Shown in pieces: positions 55,285 to 63,488 of a stretch of 64,000 nt of DNA. Location of the stretch: positions 1-64,000 of the forward strand of contig NZ_JBCAUS010000005.1 of assembly GCF_038432375.1 (NCBI RefSeq), written 5' to 3'. The stretch's first letter is position 1; each line of letters starts with the position of its first letter. The notes beneath the pieces were generated by a model. That model was not told the DNA's origin. It made no database searches and saw nothing but the letters and a program-made list of their open reading frames with translations. The position numbers were made by a program, and so were the translations under genes. Source of the stretch: Methanococcoides sp. LMO-2. Lineage in GTDB: Archaea > Halobacteriota > Methanosarcinia > Methanosarcinales > Methanosarcinaceae.

Positions 55285-55896
55285 TTATCCACCTCTTGCG
55301 AGCTTCCTTGCTCTTCTATAATTGACTATTGCCATCAAAATACCTATTGTGAGGAAAGCCCCCGGTGAAAGGATCATGTAGGTGATCGGATTGATCGGGA
55401 TACTGATAACTTCCAGACCAAATACCACGATCTGGCCGGTTCCCAGAAGTTCCCTGATACCTCCAATGAGCACAAGGACAAGAAGGAAACCTGTTGATAT
55501 ACCCAATGCATCGATCAGAGAATAGAACATGTTGTTCTTGTTAGCATATGCTTCAGCACGTCCAATGATGATACAGTTGACAACAATAAGAGGAATGAAA
55601 ACACCCAACGCCGCATACATCGGTGGGAAATAAGCCTTCATAACCATCTCTACGATCGAAACGAACGTTGCTATTATCAAAATGAATATTGGCAATCTCA
55701 CAGAAGCAGGGATCTGCTTCCTCAGGCCAGAGACCAGAAGGTTGGAACAGATAAGTACAAAAGCCGTTCCAGCTGACATACCAATAGCATTATCAATGGA
55801 CGTGGTAACTGCCAATGTAGGACAAAGACCCAATACCAAAGCAAATACAGGGTTATCCTTTGTAATTCCACGAATAAATTCACTTAAAGCATTCAT
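55285..55896 (-). CDS. rnfE: Rnf complex subunit RnfE
   Basis: A 203-aa membrane subunit, six helices, pseudo-symmetric partner of RnfA. Family segments: NPVFALVLGLCPTLAVTTS at residues 16-34 and VNCIIIGRAEAYANKNN with the cluster cysteine region. AAAAGGTGAT precedes the ATG. Gene order D-G-E-A-B agrees with the M. acetivorans operon. Confidence 0.94.
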   Translation of the reverse strand: MNALSEFIRGITKDNPVFALVLGLCPTLAVTTSIDNAIGMSAGTAFVLICSNLLVSGLRKQIPASVRLPIFILIIATFVSIVEMVMKAYFPPMYAALGVFIPLIVVNCIIIGRAEAYANKNNMFYSLIDALGISTGFLLVLVLIGGIRELLGTGQIVVFGLEVISIPINPITYMILSPGAFLTIGILMAIVNYRRARKLARGG

Positions 55897-55907
55897 AACA
55901 TCACCTT

Positions 55908-56480
55908 TTAAGCCTCTGCTACCTGTATATCTCCAATCTGGGCATTCAGGGCATCTACCACTGCCTGAGATGATATCGTGGCACCGGTAATTGAATCAAT
56001 TGCACCACCAGACTTTGACAAACTCAGGTCTGCTACTTTCACATTATTGAACTGGTCCCTGAAAGGTGGTTCAGTGATCTTGGACCCCAGACCAGGAGTT
56101 TCAGCATGAGACATGATACTCATGCCAGTAACTTCATTGAATGAAGCATCAACCCCTCCGGCAACTTCCAATAATCCCTGTGCACCAGGGTGTTGCCTGA
56201 AGAAAGCATATCCGATAAGATTCCCGGAACTGTCTTTTGCACGGTAATACAATATTTCCCGGTCACCTTCATCGTTAATGATCTCATCACCATACACAGC
56301 TTCAAATTCTGCAGCTTGAGGCATCAATTCAGCAAGCGTTGAAGTTCTCGCTTCTTCATAATTCTTCTTTAATTGTTCACTTGTAGGCACATATGTTACA
56401 GCCAGAAGTGCTGAAGCAATGACAGATATCAACACCAGCTTACCTATGATAACTACTACATCCTTGTTTGACTCAGTCAT
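55908..56480 (-). CDS. rnfG: Rnf complex subunit RnfG (covalent FMN)
   Basis: A 190-aa subunit with one N-terminal membrane helix (residues 8-30) and an extracytoplasmic FMN-binding domain. The flavinylation motif D162-SITGAT is intact, so T168 should carry FMN attached by ApbE, whose gene lies divergent to this operon. It probably passes electrons to MmcA outside the membrane. The ATG overlaps the rnfD stop by 8 nt. Confidence 0.94.
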   Translation of the reverse strand: MTESNKDVVVIIGKLVLISVIASALLAVTYVPTSEQLKKNYEEARTSTLAELMPQAAEFEAVYGDEIINDEGDREILYYRAKDSSGNLIGYAFFRQHPGAQGLLEVAGGVDASFNEVTGMSIMSHAETPGLGSKITEPPFRDQFNNVKVADLSLSKSGGAIDSITGATISSQAVVDALNAQIGDIQVAEA

Positions 56481-57402
56481 TTAATAGCACCTCCAGGCGA
56501 TCCTTGAAAGGAACCTTTGAAAGGATACGCTTGTACTTGCGCTGTAAGAAAGTCTCTGAACCATAAGAACCAGGAAGTGTGTTATTGTCTATCAATGATG
56601 AAACACAGTTTGCAAGGAACAGACCATAGAAGATCGCATCAACATAATTTGCAAAATGGCCATATACTACGACAAGAACACCACAAACAATTCCATAAAT
56701 AACACGACCGTTCTTGGTGACAGGTGAACTGGAAGTATCCGTTGCAAGGAACAGGATACCAAACAGGACAACACCGAGAACAACGTATGACAGACTATCA
56801 CCAACAAGAACTGCAAGCAGGATCGTGGTCACAAAGAATGAAACTGGAATTCTCCATTCCACATAGCGCAGTAATATAAGGATACAACCTGGGATCAACA
56901 ATGCGAGAGGTGATACACCTGCGATGTGACCTGCACCTGTTTCCAATATCAGGTCAGACAGAGCAGTAGTCTGAGGATAGGAATACGGACTCATTATTGA
57001 CCACCATGCAAGGCTCAGGAATACCCATGCTGCAAGTACCGGGTTGAAAACATAGGATCCGATACCTCCAAACGCATGTTTTCCTATTCCGATCGCAAAG
57101 ACAGAACCGATCATAGGAATCCATAAAGGAGCTTCCGGTGGTATAATCATCGCAACCATCAGACCAATGAGAATTGTGTTTCCATCATCGATCGTTATCT
57201 TCTGATTAAATGCTTTCTGTATTGCGACCTCAGTCACTACTGCTGCAAAGATACTGGCAATGACCAGCCCTATTGCAGGAACACCAAATAAATATACAGA
57301 TAACAAGAATACTGGCAGAAGAGCAATTATCTTCGCCCAGGTCATCTTCTTGAAAGTAATATTCTCTTTTCTGTGAGGGGGAGCTGAAATAGTAAATGTC
57401 AT
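56473..57402 (-). CDS. rnfD: Rnf complex subunit RnfD
   Basis: A 309-aa membrane subunit with about nine helices (LLPVFLLSVYLFGVPAIGL, GKHAFGGIGSYVFNPVLAAW). The ATG at 57402 has GGAGG upstream within the rnfC end. Bacterial RnfD binds FMN covalently at SGATPLA; here the aligned stretch reads IAGVSPLA (residues 160-167), with Ser164 in place of Thr, so covalent flavinylation is doubtful. Confidence 0.93.
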   Translation of the reverse strand: MTFTISAPPHRKENITFKKMTWAKIIALLPVFLLSVYLFGVPAIGLVIASIFAAVVTEVAIQKAFNQKITIDDGNTILIGLMVAMIIPPEAPLWIPMIGSVFAIGIGKHAFGGIGSYVFNPVLAAWVFLSLAWWSIMSPYSYPQTTALSDLILETGAGHIAGVSPLALLIPGCILILLRYVEWRIPVSFFVTTILLAVLVGDSLSYVVLGVVLFGILFLATDTSSSPVTKNGRVIYGIVCGVLVVVYGHFANYVDAIFYGLFLANCVSSLIDNNTLPGSYGSETFLQRKYKRILSKVPFKDRLEVLLND

Positions 57403-57403
57403 C

Positions 57404-58762
57404 TTATTCGCCTCCACTGCATCCACATCCTAATTTAAGATTAGCAGGGGATTCTTTTGGAGCTAAGTCTTCATACGCCTTTTCGATAGAATTCTTTGCA
57501 TATTTTATCAGTTGCAGAACATGTATCTTCGAAGGACACACTGCTGCACATCTGCCACATTCCACACAATTCATGATATGCATCTGGCGGCATTCATCAA
57601 AGCGTCCCTGATCGGATAGTGCTGCGATCCTGCTTGGAACAAGATTCACAGGACACACATCTATGCATCTTGCACAATGAGTACAGTCAACGGATTCGCC
57701 TCTTACAACCTCATCAGCCGACTGGACGTATATGGATGTCGTTGTCTTGCTCACCGGCACTTCATCGGTATACTGTGCAACACCTGTGATAGAACCATTT
57801 GCAATGAGCTTGCCAGGTTCACCGATGTACCCACCACATGCCTCAATTACATCTTTGAATGTAGTTCCGATCTTCACAAGGATCTTCTGTGGGTTATTCA
57901 CTTTTCCGGAAACAGAGACCACGGTCTCGATATATGGTTTCCCTGCATTTACTGCATCATAAAGTGCTTTTGCAGATTTTACACTGCATATCGCAACACC
58001 AACATCAGTAGGCACACAACCAAAAGAAACCTTCCTTCCTGTAACATTAAAGGTGAACAAATCAAGGATCTTCTTACCGTAGATGTGTTCCTGTGATACG
58101 ACCACAATGTCAGATGCCATATCCTTGAAGTAATAGCTGACCTTCCTCTTGCCGACAAGTGGAGCAACAGTTATTGGCTTTCCATCATAGTTCAATCCGT
58201 CAAAAGAATTGATGGATTCAAGGTCATCGTTCCTTAGTACAATAGCACCCTTTGAGGCACCTGAAGCCTTCATCAATAACTTCAGTGCATCAAGCATCTG
58301 TGATGAATACTGGGAAGGTGTATCATAATGACCACCGATCCATTCAGATGAAGTGGCATTTACCAGTACGATATCTACCTTTTTGCCTTCCGGCCTGAGT
58401 ACCATATGTGTAGGGCACCCATAATGCTCAACGATACCGGCTTCCTTTATGAGATCTGCAAGTTCACCGGATGGAACTTCCTTTGGCTTGAGATCGGCAC
58501 ATTCAGCCTCTTCAGATGGCTGAATTATAACGCTGTTTACCTTGTTTCCGTTTGGATGAGGTGCTTCCTCAACGGAAAGAACTTCCCCGGATACGCTTGA
58601 ATGGACAGATGCGGAATTATAAGCTCCGCATTCGCCTATCTTCTGCCCTTCACAGACCATATCCCCTTTCTTCACAAGCGGTTCACATGCAGTGCCGTCA
58701 TGTTGCTTTAAGGGAATAATGACCTTTTCAGGTATATTTTTCATTATATTGACCTTTGTCAC
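57404..58762 (-). CDS. rnfC: Rnf complex subunit RnfC
   Basis: A 452-aa peripheral subunit. It has an N-terminal barrel-sandwich domain (VIIPLKQHDG), a flavin/NAD-type Rossmann region resembling NuoF, an SLBB domain near 290 and two [4Fe-4S] motifs (CTHCARCIDVCP, CVECGRCAAVCP). In methanogens no NAD is involved and its electron partner is unresolved. A GTG at 58762 with AAGGAG nine nt upstream is preferred; the longer frame would overlap mmcA. Confidence 0.94.
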   Translation of the reverse strand: MTKVNIMKNIPEKVIIPLKQHDGTACEPLVKKGDMVCEGQKIGECGAYNSASVHSSVSGEVLSVEEAPHPNGNKVNSVIIQPSEEAECADLKPKEVPSGELADLIKEAGIVEHYGCPTHMVLRPEGKKVDIVLVNATSSEWIGGHYDTPSQYSSQMLDALKLLMKASGASKGAIVLRNDDLESINSFDGLNYDGKPITVAPLVGKRKVSYYFKDMASDIVVVSQEHIYGKKILDLFTFNVTGRKVSFGCVPTDVGVAICSVKSAKALYDAVNAGKPYIETVVSVSGKVNNPQKILVKIGTTFKDVIEACGGYIGEPGKLIANGSITGVAQYTDEVPVSKTTTSIYVQSADEVVRGESVDCTHCARCIDVCPVNLVPSRIAALSDQGRFDECRQMHIMNCVECGRCAAVCPSKIHVLQLIKYAKNSIEKAYEDLAPKESPANLKLGCGCSGGE

Positions 58763-58775
58763 AAACACCAACTCC

Positions 58776-60251
58776 TTAGAACGCAGGCTCCCTTTCAACT
58801 TCAGGAGGCTTTGCTCCCGGTATGGTCACACCGATCGTCTTTGTTGTGAAATCTGTTGGCGGATCTGTCTCTGCAGGATCGGAATCGTAGCCAATAACCT
58901 CCCAGTCGATCGCTGTTGCAGTTGAACCGTGGCAATCAGCACACTCCAATGGGTCTGCCATTCCAACCTCTGAACCTGCGATATTGTGACTCAGCCTGTA
59001 ATGAAGGTCAACTGTCCTGAGAACAGCATTCGGATAATCAGCTTCACCATCAGCATTTCCATCATAGCTTCTCATTTCTTCTACAGTAACAGCACCGTCC
59101 TGATCTGCATCAGCGGCTTTCACGTGTGCCACAGGTATCGCATCACCAGATTCCTTGCTGGTGTCTGGTGCTTCTGCGACCTCAGGGTTTACACCTTCGT
59201 CCCACCAGATACCTGTCACAACATTGAAAGGTGCGAGTTTCACGTCCGGATCATCCTTCTCATCAGGGATCCTCAGTTCATCTTCTCCGACACCATTGGA
59301 CCATGCGACCACAGGTTTGATCGTGTCCATCTTGTAGGAATCAACACGTTCGCCGTTTGACCAATCAAAGGACTCAAGGGTAGTTCCAGCTGGAAGTTCT
59401 CCTCCCGGAAGTGCAGGAATGTGACATGTTTCACATTCTACGGCCTCAAGGTGAGCATCTGCAATAGGTCCATGTGAAATACCTGCGTGGCATTCTGCAT
59501 CATCGCAGCTGCGAGTTTCAGCTTCCAGTTCATGGATATCTTCAACATCTGACTTTACGAAAAGACTTGAATGCGATATCTCATGACACTCAGCACATTC
59601 AACCTCAGCATGTACATCGAACTCCTCATAATCAGGTGCAGACCACATTACAGCTGTTGTAGGAACATTTGCCACATGGCAGTTATCAGAACATGATTCC
59701 TTCGTAGGTGCACCGTTTACGGTGTCGTGGAACAATAGTAACAGTGGAAGTGGAGTAACAGCATTTGAGAAATAGGTGAATTTCCTGATATTATCTTTCT
59801 GCACTGCAGCATTTGCATCGATCATTGCTGCTTCATTTGCATTCTCAAAGTCCCCTTCGCTGAACTTCATAGCACGTGCTTCAAAATCATACATGCCATA
59901 TTGCTCATGGCAGACCATACAATCCACATCTACGCCATACTCTTCTAGTGCTCCTCCACCCGGATGATAAGCACCATAGAGTTCGAGCCACTCTTCTTCT
60001 CCTTCTGTCTCAATGTCAAAGTTTGTAAGTGGATCCCATTCATCAATATCCCTCTGAATATGGGTATTGGTATCCACATGATCAGCTACTGTGAAGTGAC
60101 ATCCTCCACAACTTGAGTCCGACCATTCCCCTTCGGTCATATAGTGATGAGCGATCGCGTCATTGCCACTGTAACCCAGGCTAGCGAAAACTCCTGCAAA
60201 TGCGAAGATGAAAATGGCGGCTGCCAGTAATATAACTTCTAATCTTGCCAT
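58776..60251 (-). CDS. mmcA: Multiheme c-type cytochrome MmcA
   Basis: Membrane-tethered extracytoplasmic cytochrome of the Rnf complex; in M. acetivorans it reduces methanophenazine or external acceptors. The 491-aa protein has an N-terminal signal/anchor (residues 5-24) and seven heme motifs: five CXXCH (48, 111, 219, 273, 437), one CX3CH (187-192) and one CX4CH (249-255). Residues 381-392 (DADQDGAVTVEE) form a canonical EF-hand loop and 397-405 a second partial one. ATG with GAGGGG. First rnf-associated gene after the 139-aa unknown. Confidence 0.93.
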   Translation of the reverse strand: MARLEVILLAAAIFIFAFAGVFASLGYSGNDAIAHHYMTEGEWSDSSCGGCHFTVADHVDTNTHIQRDIDEWDPLTNFDIETEGEEEWLELYGAYHPGGGALEEYGVDVDCMVCHEQYGMYDFEARAMKFSEGDFENANEAAMIDANAAVQKDNIRKFTYFSNAVTPLPLLLLFHDTVNGAPTKESCSDNCHVANVPTTAVMWSAPDYEEFDVHAEVECAECHEISHSSLFVKSDVEDIHELEAETRSCDDAECHAGISHGPIADAHLEAVECETCHIPALPGGELPAGTTLESFDWSNGERVDSYKMDTIKPVVAWSNGVGEDELRIPDEKDDPDVKLAPFNVVTGIWWDEGVNPEVAEAPDTSKESGDAIPVAHVKAADADQDGAVTVEEMRSYDGNADGEADYPNAVLRTVDLHYRLSHNIAGSEVGMADPLECADCHGSTATAIDWEVIGYDSDPAETDPPTDFTTKTIGVTIPGAKPPEVEREPAF

Positions 60252-60262
60252 CTGATCCCCTC

Positions 60263-60664
60263 TTAATCCTCTGCTACGTCCTCCAATTCCTTGAGGACAA
60301 CACCGATAATTGTAGTAAGATGCTGTTCTTCCAGAACGGTCATGTTATCAGATACATATTTGTGAAGGTCGAAGCTCTTGGGTATTTCCCTTACATTAAA
60401 ATCAAAGACCTTGTCCAGAAGACCTTTCTTTGGCGTTATGCCCAAAAAATTAACATCAAGGCGTTTTCCGACCTTGTGTGCTTTCACTTCGATCTTATCC
60501 AGCGGAGAACCGGATTTTACATAGATCATGTGATGATCGGCACCAAATTGTTTTTCGATGCCTTTCCAACCATATTCCTCTATGATCTGATGAATTGCAA
60601 CGGCGAGATACTTATCCTTCCCTGTATTTCCTCCCGACGCAATTCCTGCACTAGAATCACTCAT
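60263..60664 (-). CDS. Unknown protein heading the Rnf operon
   Basis: A 133-aa soluble protein, not recognised. It has a Gly/Ser-rich N-terminus (SDSSAGIASGGNTG) and then alpha/beta structure (YLAVAIHQIIEEYGW, HHMIYVKSGSPLDKIEVKAHKVG, LLDKVFDFNVREIP). ATG at 60664 has AGGATGTG upstream. It lies 11 nt before mmcA and directly after the operon promoter, so it is made with the Rnf complex. No signal peptide or cofactor motif is visible, so a cytosolic accessory role is likely. Confidence 0.65.
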   Translation of the reverse strand: MSDSSAGIASGGNTGKDKYLAVAIHQIIEEYGWKGIEKQFGADHHMIYVKSGSPLDKIEVKAHKVGKRLDVNFLGITPKKGLLDKVFDFNVREIPKSFDLHKYVSDNMTVLEEQHLTTIIGVVLKELEDVAED

Positions 60665-60705
60665 TCTTACACATCCTATCATGAATAATAATTAACATCC
60701 GTCGA

Positions 60706-60716
60706 CTATTATAATT
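60706..60716 (-). promoter_or_regulatory. Rnf operon promoter
   Basis: On the minus strand CAATTATAATAG is a TATA-like element; transcription would start near 60685 and the first ATG is at 60664. Confidence 0.45.
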
Positions 60717-60737
60717 GCCAGAATCATTGATTGTGAA

Positions 60738-60773
60738 TATTTATAGGTTTCGAAATAAGCTTAATATTAAGCA
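60738..60773 (+). promoter_or_regulatory. apbE promoter with 14-bp palindrome
   Basis: TATA element ATATTTATAGG near 60738-60748 and the perfect palindrome GCTTAATATTAAGC at 60760-60773, located at the expected transcription start 17 nt before the ATG. Confidence 0.45.
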
Positions 60774-60789
60774 CATATATCCCTAAGGC

Positions 60790-61821
60790 ATGGACAAAAA
60801 AACAGTTCTATTGCTAGTATTAATCGTTATAGTTACCGTTTCATTCAGCGCATTATATGAAGAGCAGGAGAGCAGTTTTCCAATACAGAATGAAATATTT
60901 AACACAGATTCCCGCAGCATAATGGATACAACAGTTACAATTTCGATCTATGATTCTGACGGGGAACACGCGGGACAGACCATAGACAAGGCTTTTGAAA
61001 GAGTTGAGAACGTCGATGGCATCATGAGCACTTACAAGAATGAAAGCCAGGCAAGTGCCCTTAATGAACATTCAAAGCTTGAAGGAGCTTCACCTGACCT
61101 GATCTATGTTGTTGAGCGCTCACTATATTATTCAGAGATAAGCAATGGTGCATTTGATATCACGGTCATGCCGATACTCGATCTCTGGGCAAGCAAGTTC
61201 AGCCCCGGTGGAACATACAAGCCGCCCACACAGGAAGAGATAGACACCACCCTTGAGCTTGTTGATTACAGAATGATCACCATCGAAGGTGACAATATAT
61301 ACATGGAACCAGGCATGAAGATCGCCCTTGGAGGAATAGCAAAAGGATATGCTGTTGACCAGGCCATAGAAGTGTTGCTCTCAGAAGGCATAACCAGTTG
61401 TTTTGTTGATGCCGGAGGAGACGGAAGGTACATTGGCACAAAACCAGACGGAAGCCAGTGGACAGTTGGACTCCAGAATCCCGACAAGCAGGGAGATTTC
61501 ATCACCGTCATGAAGCTTGAAGATATGGCCGTTGCAACAAGCGGCAACTATGAACGCTATTTCAGTGATGCTGCAAAGGTCTCACACATTTCCGACCCAA
61601 GGACCGGTTACTCAGTTAAAGAACTTATCAGTGCAACGGTAATTGCAGGAAGCACAATGGATGCCGATGCCCTTGCAACCACCGTATTCGTCCTCGGAGA
61701 AGAGGAAGGCATGCAGCTGATCGAATCCCTTGAAGGAGTGGAATGCCTGATCATCACATCGGACAAAAGGATACTTCGCTCAGAAGGCTTTGCAGAATAC
61801 GAAACAATAATTGAACAATAA
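60790..61821 (+). CDS. apbE: FAD:protein FMN transferase ApbE
   Basis: Attaches FMN from FAD to threonine residues of target proteins outside the membrane. The 343-aa protein has an N-terminal signal anchor (residues 5-22) and ApbE motifs: MDTTVTISIYD near 41, IALGGIAKGYAVDQAIEVL near 178, DAGGDGRYIG near 210 and the TTVFVLGEEEGM segment. The target is probably RnfG, encoded in the divergent operon, whose DSITGAT motif matches the family consensus. Confidence 0.94.
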   Translation: MDKKTVLLLVLIVIVTVSFSALYEEQESSFPIQNEIFNTDSRSIMDTTVTISIYDSDGEHAGQTIDKAFERVENVDGIMSTYKNESQASALNEHSKLEGASPDLIYVVERSLYYSEISNGAFDITVMPILDLWASKFSPGGTYKPPTQEEIDTTLELVDYRMITIEGDNIYMEPGMKIALGGIAKGYAVDQAIEVLLSEGITSCFVDAGGDGRYIGTKPDGSQWTVGLQNPDKQGDFITVMKLEDMAVATSGNYERYFSDAAKVSHISDPRTGYSVKELISATVIAGSTMDADALATTVFVLGEEEGMQLIESLEGVECLIITSDKRILRSEGFAEYETIIEQ

Positions 61822-61909
61822 GGAGTTTGAGAGATTGTAGGAGTGGTGGCCAAAAAGCCATGCTCCTGCACATTTTTACGGCATTTATGCGAAATGGTGC
61901 ATGACCTGG

Positions 61910-62455
61910 TCATTCCAGCATGACCTCATGAAGGGTTTCATATATAGGACCCTGAGGGGTCAGAGTGCTCTTCTTCAAACTTATCCTGTCAACCACCATT
62001 TTACCAAGCTCAACATCGCCTAGCTCGTCAAGCAGTTCCAGGAATTCATCCTTCTGGCCTGCAGGCATAAATTTTATTCTTGCCAGTGTAGCATGTGCAG
62101 TGAACTTCTTCTTATCCTTCTTGAACCTGAACTTTGAGAGGCTTGATTCGACCTCATCATGAAGAAGCTCAAAGTTACCTTCCGCACCCAACCATAGAAC
62201 CCTTGGAGCTTTAGGTTTTGGAAAAACCCCGATGCCCCCTATAAGTGCATCGAATGACCTGCACCTAACATTCCCCAATGCTTCCGCAACCTCCGGTACA
62301 GCGGACTCCTTTACTTCCCCGATGAACTTCATGGTCACATGTACAAGTTCCGGGTCCACCAGTTTCAATTTCAGACCGGAAAAACGTGATTGTATGCTAC
62401 GGACCTCATCACGGAACTCCTCCGGCAGATCGACTGCAACAAATATTCTGGCCAT
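61910..62455 (-). CDS. thpR: RNA 2',3'-cyclic phosphodiesterase (2'-5' RNA ligase family)
   Basis: A 181-aa 2H phosphoesterase with both HXTX motifs: HVTMKF near residue 40 and HATLARI near 124. Family members hydrolyse 2',3'-cyclic phosphate RNA ends and show 2'-5' ligase activity in vitro. N-terminus ARIFVAVDLPEEF is typical. Divergent to dacZ, with about 110 bp between. Confidence 0.92.
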   Translation of the reverse strand: MARIFVAVDLPEEFRDEVRSIQSRFSGLKLKLVDPELVHVTMKFIGEVKESAVPEVAEALGNVRCRSFDALIGGIGVFPKPKAPRVLWLGAEGNFELLHDEVESSLSKFRFKKDKKKFTAHATLARIKFMPAGQKDEFLELLDELGDVELGKMVVDRISLKKSTLTPQGPIYETLHEVMLE

Positions 62456-62576
62456 ATTAACAAAATAGATAGTATACCTGTTAAAGAATACTGTTGTGCC
62501 ATATGGGATACATTATAGATAATATATATAATCGATAATTTCCATAATTAATAATACAGAATATATGAGGGAATGG

Positions 62577-63476
62577 ATGGATACTAACACTACAGCAAAA
62601 GTACTGGCAGGACATGCGGTCCGGATCGCTGAAGAACTTGGAGCTCCTGCCATAATAGTATCCGGGGACATTGAACTTGAGGATTTTGAAACAGACATTC
62701 CCATATATTATGTAACCAGACGTCAGAAAAGCATAATCGATAACCTGATCTCCGACACTGTCGATGAGGGCGACCACCTGAAGAAGATAATCGAACCCAT
62801 TAACAGGGAAACATCAGGAAATGTCCAGTATATCGAAGAGGCAGCAGCTATTGAACATATCATAGGGGAGCTTAGAGAAGGTACCATCGTCGGATTGATC
62901 CAGACAAAGGAATCAAGCGCAATAGTGATCCACGAAATATCCCAGAGCCCCCTTATCAGGATACTTCAGGAATGTGAAGAAAGGATCGAACCCGAGGTCA
63001 TGCGTGCGGCACTCACCATAGCATTTGATATTGCTGCAAGTGGAAGGGAAGGTCACAAGATCGGAACTGCTTTTATCCTGGGTGATACCGAGGAGGTAAT
63101 GGAGCGTTCCCACCAGATGATACTCAACCCATATGCAGGTCACAAGGACGAGCACAGGAACATACTGGTAAAAAAGAACTGGGAGTCGATCAAGGAATTT
63201 GCCCTTCTTGACGGGATTTTTGTAATATCCAAAGAGGGTCTTGTCCATGCTGCTGGCAGGTACCTTGATGTTGATGCAAAAGATGTCGACATTGAAAAGG
63301 GCCTGGGTGGAAGGCATGTATCAGCCGCTGCCATCACAAGGGACACTTTCGCAATAGCTGTGACAATATCCGAATCCGGTGGTACTGTCAGAGTATATAT
63401 GGATGGAAAAGAACTGCTTTGCCTGGACTACATCGAAAGGCCTGCATTGGGCAGTGCCAGACAAAGACTTCGATGA
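62577..63476 (+). CDS. dacZ: Diadenylate cyclase DacZ
   Basis: Makes c-di-AMP from two ATP. The 299-aa protein has an N-terminal pyruvate-kinase-C-like domain (NTTAKVLAGHAVRIAEELGAP) and a C-terminal DAC domain with DGIFVIS near 213 and GGRHVSAAAIT near 247, where the usual DGA and RHR motifs sit. This is the architecture of archaeal DacZ. ATG at 62577 is preceded by GAGG; ATG at 62565 is an alternative. c-di-AMP in archaea is linked to osmotic and K+ balance. It converges on pelota. Confidence 0.9.
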   Translation: MDTNTTAKVLAGHAVRIAEELGAPAIIVSGDIELEDFETDIPIYYVTRRQKSIIDNLISDTVDEGDHLKKIIEPINRETSGNVQYIEEAAAIEHIIGELREGTIVGLIQTKESSAIVIHEISQSPLIRILQECEERIEPEVMRAALTIAFDIAASGREGHKIGTAFILGDTEEVMERSHQMILNPYAGHKDEHRNILVKKNWESIKEFALLDGIFVISKEGLVHAAGRYLDVDAKDVDIEKGLGGRHVSAAAITRDTFAIAVTISESGGTVRVYMDGKELLCLDYIERPALGSARQRLR

Positions 63477-63488
63477 TAGCTGATTCTA

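Noticed and set aside
58763-58798. rnfC start overlapping mmcA
   Set aside because: GTG at 58762 has AAGGAG at proper distance and removes the overlap.
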